Source of the DNA: Actinoplanes sp. SE50/110
GTDB taxonomy: Bacteria; Actinomycetota; Actinomycetes; Mycobacteriales; Micromonosporaceae
Direction of reading: 5' to 3'
DNA: 64,000 bases
Assembly: GCF_900119315.1 (NCBI RefSeq)
Contig: NZ_LT827010.1
Location: forward strand, 5,427,001 to 5,491,000
Shown here in pieces: positions 59,753 to 64,000 of this stretch; position 1 is the stretch's first letter; each line of letters starts with the position of its first letter. The translations under genes were made by a program, and so were the position numbers. Under the pieces are notes generated by a model that had not been told where the DNA came from, did not search any database, and saw only the letters and a program-made list of their open reading frames with translations.

Positions 59753-61768
59753 CTAACGTCTCGCCGCCGTGATCCCCACCGGGCCCGGCTGCGTGTCGCA
59801 GCCCGTCGGATCGGCGGCGCGGACCGTGTCGCGGCCGGCGGCCTTGGCGGCGTACAGGGCGGTGTCGGCGCGCCCCAGCAGGCGTTCGCAGGACTCGGCG
59901 CCGTCCCACACCGCGTACCCGATGCTGCAGGTTTCCGTGCCGGGCGTCGACTCGCGCAGCCGGTCCAGGATCGCCGCCGCCTCCTGCGCGGTACTGTCCG
60001 GGAGGGCGACGACGAATTCCTCACCGCCCCAGCGGGCGATCAGATCGCCGGACCGCAGCTGGGCGCGGAAGGCCGACGCGGTCGCGATCAGCAGTTCGTC
60101 ACCGGCGAGATGACCGTACGTGTCATTGAACCGCTTGAAATGGTCGAGGTCGGCGATCGCCACGGTGAGCGGGCGTCCGTCCGTGCGGGCGGCGACGAGA
60201 AGTTCGGCGAAACCCGCCTGCCAGGCGCGCCGGTTCGACAGGCCGGTCAGCATGTCGGTGTACGCCATCCGTTCCAGCCGGCCGAGCAGCCCTTCGTGTT
60301 CCAGGGCGAGGGCGGTCTCGTCGGCGAGCAGGGCGACCGCCCGGGCCCGCAGGTCGCTGACCGAGGAGATCCGGGCCTGCCAGCTCACCACGAGCAGCGC
60401 GACCACCCGGTCGTCGGCGATCACCGGCTGCCACATCATCGAGCTGGCGTCGACGAGCCGCAGCAGGGCCGCCGACACCCGCGGGTCCTTGCCGGGGTCG
60501 GCGAGGAAGACCGGCTGCCCATCCCGGTAGACGGCGGCGATCATGGAGGTGCCGTCCATCGGCACCCGGGTGCCGATCACCGGGACGCCGACCCCGCCGG
60601 TGGCGACCAGGTCGGTGCCGTCGGGTTCGAGCATGGTGACCGAGTCGGCCTCGGCGAGTTCCCGGACCGCTTCGATGATGGTGCCGCGGGCGTCCTGCCG
60701 GGTGCGGATCCGCCGGGAGGCCACGGACACCGCGGCCAGCAGCCGATCGGATTCCCGCAGGGCGCGTTCGGCGAGGTGCCGGTCGGTGACGTCGTGCAGG
60801 TGAAGCAGCATCCAGCGCCGCTTGTCGCTGCGGTCCGGCGCCCCGGTGCGGCCCACCGTCAGCCACACCCAGCGCACCGACCCGTCCGGCCGCACGAACC
60901 GCATCGACCGCCCCGCCGCACTCTCCTGCCCGCCGTCGACGGCAACGCCGGCGCCGGCGGCAGCCGAGGCCGGGTGCCCGCCGTCGCCCGGCTCCGGCGC
61001 GACGGGCCCCTCCCCGTCCGGGGTGAGGTAGGCGTGGGCGCTGGCACCGACGAGTTCGCTCGCGGGCTGCCCGACCAGGTCGCAGAACGCCGGGTTGACC
61101 GCGACCAGCATCCCGTGCTCGTCGGCGACGGCCACTCCGGCCGGCGAGGCCTGGAACAGGCTCTCGAAGCGTGCGAGGACCACCGCGAGCTGGTCCCGTG
61201 CCGATTTCAGGTCCCGCTGGCGACGCCGCAGCGCCTCGTGCAGGATCGCGCCGAGCACCACCGCCACCAGCAGCTGCCCGCCGTAGAAGCCGAGCTCCGG
61301 CGTCCGCAGCCCGTGCTGCAGCATGACGACCGCGGCCCAGCCGACGCACCCGAGCAGGGCGGCGCGCATCGCGATCCGCCGGTCCGGCACCGCGCCGCCC
61401 ACCCCGACGAGGGTGAGCAGCAGCGTCGTCGTGTGATGGAGCTCTCCGGTCACCGCGACCTGCGCCACGGCGTCGATCATCGGAAGATACGCCAGTTTCT
61501 CCCAGGCGCGCCCAGGCCGGCCGAAACCCCGCCGGACCGCGCCGAGCGTCGCCGCCGCGAACAGCAGCACGGCGGTCGCCGCGGCCAGCCCGCTCAGCAC
61601 CACCCGGGCGACCCCGCTGAGCAGCATCAGGTTGGCCACGGTCAACGCCACGTAGTACGTCGCGAGAGCCCCGCGCCGCCACCGTGCCGCCGGGGCGTCG
61701 TCGGGTTGCCCCGACCCCCGGCGAGCCGTCCCGCCGCCCAGACGATCGTGGTGCCGGTCAGCCTTCAC
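59753..61768 (-). CDS. Membrane-bound PAS-GAF-GGDEF diguanylate cyclase
   Basis: 671 residues, GTG with GGGGAGGAAACC upstream. The N-terminal 190 residues hold about six membrane helices (ALATYYVALTVANLMLLSGV, GLAAATAVLLFAAATLG). A PAS domain follows (FESLFQASPAGVAVADEHGM), then a GAF-like domain (DSVTMLEPDGTDLVATGGVG, IADDRVVALLVVSW). The C-terminal GGDEF domain has DMLTGLSNRRAW, AIADLDHFKRFNDTYGHLAG and active-site GGEEF near residue 580. It makes cyclic di-GMP, which controls development in actinomycetes. No EAL domain. Encoded alone. Confidence 0.93.
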   Translation of the reverse strand: MKADRHHDRLGGGTARRGSGQPDDAPAARWRRGALATYYVALTVANLMLLSGVARVVLSGLAAATAVLLFAAATLGAVRRGFGRPGRAWEKLAYLPMIDAVAQVAVTGELHHTTTLLLTLVGVGGAVPDRRIAMRAALLGCVGWAAVVMLQHGLRTPELGFYGGQLLVAVVLGAILHEALRRRQRDLKSARDQLAVVLARFESLFQASPAGVAVADEHGMLVAVNPAFCDLVGQPASELVGASAHAYLTPDGEGPVAPEPGDGGHPASAAAGAGVAVDGGQESAAGRSMRFVRPDGSVRWVWLTVGRTGAPDRSDKRRWMLLHLHDVTDRHLAERALRESDRLLAAVSVASRRIRTRQDARGTIIEAVRELAEADSVTMLEPDGTDLVATGGVGVPVIGTRVPMDGTSMIAAVYRDGQPVFLADPGKDPRVSAALLRLVDASSMMWQPVIADDRVVALLVVSWQARISSVSDLRARAVALLADETALALEHEGLLGRLERMAYTDMLTGLSNRRAWQAGFAELLVAARTDGRPLTVAIADLDHFKRFNDTYGHLAGDELLIATASAFRAQLRSGDLIARWGGEEFVVALPDSTAQEAAAILDRLRESTPGTETCSIGYAVWDGAESCERLLGRADTALYAAKAAGRDTVRAADPTGCDTQPGPVGITAARR

Positions 61769-61911
61769 GGTTTCCTCCCCTGCCGCCCAGCCTTGTCGGT
61801 CAGCCGGGACCGAAGCTGAGAGAACAGCGCCCCACCACGGCACCGCCGCACCTCCCGGAAGGCCGCGACCGCCCGGCCCGGACCGCCGCAGCGCCCCGGG
61901 CCGGGCGGGGA

Positions 61912-64000
61912 TCACACGCCGAGCAGATCGGCCACGGCCTCAGCCGCCACCGGGAAGGCGGCCAGCAACGGATCCGGCCCGGCGACCACCAGCGGATCCG
62001 ACCCGGCGACCGGCAACGGATACGACCCGGCGGCCGCCAGCGGATCGGGCCCTCCGGCCGGCTCCGGGAACGCGGCCCAGGACGCCGGCACCCCCAGGAG
62101 CCCGGCTACCGCATCCGTCACCGCCGGATGCGCCGCCAGGAACACGCTGACCGGCCCGCGATCGGTCCGCGCCGAGGCCGGCGGGAACAGCCTCGGCGAC
62201 GGCGCGAGCCAGGGCGGAGTCCAGGAGTCCAGGGCGGCCAGTGAGCCCGGGAAGGTGCGTCCGGCCTCCCGGGTCAGCAGGGGCAGCAGGTCACCGCCCT
62301 GCCGCCGCAACGTGGTGATCAGCCGGGGCAGCCAGGGCAGCAGGACCGGGTCGGGCAGTCGGGCGAAGGCTTTCGACAGGGTTTCCACGACGAACGGTGC
62401 CAGCCGGGGAACCGGTTCGAGCGCCTGCACGAAGCCACTCACGTACTGCGGGAAGGCCGGCACCACCAGCGGGTTGCCGAGCAGTTCGTCGACCCGGTCG
62501 CGCAGGCCGGCCAAGGGCAGGTCGCCCAGCTGGTGGCGGGCCGCCCAGAGCAGGGCCAGCTTGGCCGGCGACTCCGGATGGGACTGCCGTACGGCGATCT
62601 CCAGCTGGGTCCGGTCGCAGCCGAGGGACAGCGCCAGGCTTTCCATCCCGAACAGGAAGCCGAGCATCGCGCCCACCTGCCGGACCCCGGTCTCCTCGTC
62701 GACGAACGCGGTCGGCAGCAGCGTGCAGTAGTGCGCGTAGCCGGAGGTGACGAACCGCTCGCACCAGGACGGCAGGGCCGGCGTGGTGGCCCGGTAGTGC
62801 CCGAGCAGCCGCCGGATCCGCTGCAGCACGGCGGGGGCGTCGTCGACGGTGCGTTCGGCGGACAGCAGATGCACGGCGCGGTTGCCGAGGTCGTCGGTGA
62901 GCCGGGGGCTCTGCAGGAACAGCATCGAGTCTTCGACGGCTTTGAGGGCGGTGGCCGCGGTCGCCTCGGGGTGCCACGCGTCGCGGCGCAGGCGGTGCTC
63001 CAGGACCTGCTCGACGGTGACGCCCTCGTAGCCCAGCTCGATGATGCTGCGCTGGTGCCGGCCCAGGTCGAGGTCCCAGCTTTCCTGGATGGGCTTCTCG
63101 CCGAGCCGGCGGCTGCCCATGATCGGCCGGACGGCGTGGTCGGGCAGCAGGTAGCGCAGCATCCACAGCAGCTGGGAGCAGGCGGCCAGCTCGGGCCGGG
63201 CGGCCAGGTCGAGCAGCGCGCGCTGGATGCTGCGTTGTTCCAGGTTGAGCCCGAGCGGGGCGAGCCGGTCGTGGACGTCGCGGGCCAGCGGGGGCAGCGC
63301 GTCGTAGCCGACCTGGCCGACCCGGTCGCCGCCGAGCAGGATTTCGCAGAGCCGCCGGACGTCGCGCCGCCCGGGGACGGTGTCCTTCTCGATGCAGGTG
63401 ACCGCGGCGTCCTGGAAGTCGTACGGCGTCGGCCGGGCCCGCCCGCGCATCCCGGCGAGCAGGATCGACGTCTCGAAGACCGCGATCGCGTCGGCCGTGC
63501 TGGCCAGGTATCCGTTGCGGCGGGCGAGCCGGACGATGTCGACGCACCAGCCGCGCAGCTCGAGTTCGTCGAGCCCGTCGAGCACCGGTGGCCCGGCCAG
63601 ATAGTCGGTGAGCTGATCGGTGACCGGCTGGGTGCCGGCCACCGGCAGCGGCAGCGGGCGGCCTTTCTGCCCGTCCAGGCGGAACGGCTTGAGCCGGGAC
63701 CGGAGCAGCTGTTTCTGCCAGGTGGCGGCCGCGATCGACACCGAGCCGGCGGCCAGCCCGAACTGCGCCTCGATCGCCGAGTGGCTGGACGGGATCAGAC
63801 CGTACAGCCAGGTGGTCCCGGTCCGCGGGGTGATCGCGAAGTCGGGGGTGCCCGGTGCGGAGCCGACCTCCGGCAGCCGGCTGGCCGCGTGGAAGGCGCC
63901 GCAGATGTACATGCCGTCGGCCGGGTCGATGTGGTGCTCGGCGAGGTGCGCGCGGATCCGGGTCCACATGTAGCGTTCCCGGTCCTCGTCGCCGGCGAAG
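61912..64000 (-). CDS. DUF5682-family protein (N-terminus beyond window)
   Basis: Nearly 700 residues visible; the frame stays open past base 64000 (AGDEDRERYMWTRIRAHLAE). The sequence GMYICGAFHAASRLPEVGSA and TTWLYGLIPSSHSAIEAQFG, with RRNGYLASTADAIAVFETSI and RPTPYDFQDAAVTCIE, matches DUF5682. These proteins usually neighbour a SWIM zinc-finger protein, a MoxR ATPase and a VWA protein in a multi-gene system of unknown role. Those partners would lie right of the window. The C-terminal tail has four octapeptide repeats (GSDPLVVA type). Confidence 0.72.
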   Translation of the reverse strand, partial: FAGDEDRERYMWTRIRAHLAEHHIDPADGMYICGAFHAASRLPEVGSAPGTPDFAITPRTGTTWLYGLIPSSHSAIEAQFGLAAGSVSIAAATWQKQLLRSRLKPFRLDGQKGRPLPLPVAGTQPVTDQLTDYLAGPPVLDGLDELELRGWCVDIVRLARRNGYLASTADAIAVFETSILLAGMRGRARPTPYDFQDAAVTCIEKDTVPGRRDVRRLCEILLGGDRVGQVGYDALPPLARDVHDRLAPLGLNLEQRSIQRALLDLAARPELAACSQLLWMLRYLLPDHAVRPIMGSRRLGEKPIQESWDLDLGRHQRSIIELGYEGVTVEQVLEHRLRRDAWHPEATAATALKAVEDSMLFLQSPRLTDDLGNRAVHLLSAERTVDDAPAVLQRIRRLLGHYRATTPALPSWCERFVTSGYAHYCTLLPTAFVDEETGVRQVGAMLGFLFGMESLALSLGCDRTQLEIAVRQSHPESPAKLALLWAARHQLGDLPLAGLRDRVDELLGNPLVVPAFPQYVSGFVQALEPVPRLAPFVVETLSKAFARLPDPVLLPWLPRLITTLRRQGGDLLPLLTREAGRTFPGSLAALDSWTPPWLAPSPRLFPPASARTDRGPVSVFLAAHPAVTDAVAGLLGVPASWAAFPEPAGGPDPLAAAGSYPLPVAGSDPLVVAGPDPLLAAFPVAAEAVADLLGV
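61969..62064. repeat. 24-bp in-frame repeats at the 3' end of the DUF5682 gene
   Basis: Units beginning CGGAT start at 61969, 61993, 62017 and 62041 and encode GSDPLxVA-type octapeptides about 20 residues before the C-terminus. Confidence 0.82.

Overview
The window is very GC-rich (roughly 70-75 % G+C) actinobacterial DNA. GTG starts are common, strong GGAGG ribosome sites alternate with leaderless genes, and Ala/Gly/Pro-rich proteins dominate. Secreted pectinases and cellulase-like enzymes with Tat or Sec signals, an AbfB-domain protein, a MelC1/MelC2 tyrosinase pair and a DUF5682 protein suggest a soil filamentous actinomycete of the Micromonosporaceae (Actinoplanes-like). The genus is inference. 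It reads as chromosome; the only mobile element seen is one IS481-family insertion.

Layout. 1-3.0 kb: the cut-off start of an AAA/LuxR-type regulator diverging from a secreted beta-helix/PASTA protein. 3.0-6.1 kb: a leftward envelope cluster (repeat protein, holin-like membrane protein, DUF3618, a decayed YihY/BrkB gene, DUF2267). 6.2-10.9 kb: an MFS exporter, a lipoprotein and an NmrA/DUF1772/AraC run. 11.0-14.0 kb: MazG-like gene, IS481-type element and a radical SAM gene with an unusual cysteine motif. 14.0-17.9 kb: a GH5-like glycosidase convergent with a PQQ-type sugar dehydrogenase lipoprotein, then an AbfB-domain membrane protein. 18.0-18.4 kb: a promoter, a 15-codon ORF rich in Leu and Tyr codons, two mutually exclusive hairpins and two unusual tRNA genes; this is the best candidate for an undescribed regulatory unit. 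18.5-26.1 kb: WGR-domain protein, lipoprotein, APH-like kinase, GNAT and a three-gene ABC-2 exporter whose ATPase is frameshifted. 26.2-32.5 kb: nucleoside hydrolase, tyrosinase operon, a second MelC1-like gene, pectinesterase and pectate lyase behind a LacI-type operator. 32.5-47 kb: DUF1877, a frameshifted receptor kinase, MocR and EamA genes sharing overlapping start codons, a D,D-carboxypeptidase with a long disordered N-terminus, TetR/ketosynthase pair, FAD protein and several small enzymes. 47.4-51.2 kb: a twice-frameshifted DUF11-repeat surface protein. 51.2-58 kb: a three-gene unit (unknown protein, MoxR-type ATPase, VWA-like metallopeptidase) diverging from an EccC/FtsK-like ATPase fused to a DinB-fold domain. 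58.2-64 kb: DUF1203, a short HTH gene, DUF2203, a PAS/GAF/GGDEF protein and a DUF5682 protein cut by the window edge.

Two themes cross the window. Many genes carry tandem minisatellites at or just past their 3' ends, with unit lengths from 18 to 51 bp. Three long genes (ABC ATPase, receptor kinase, DUF11 protein) are each interrupted by small frameshifts, so either gene decay or base-level assembly error must be considered. The exported carbohydrate-active proteins (beta-helix protein, GH5, sugar dehydrogenase, AbfB protein, pectate lyase, pectinesterase) together suggest plant-polymer degradation. All calls come from reading the sequence; no database search was run.
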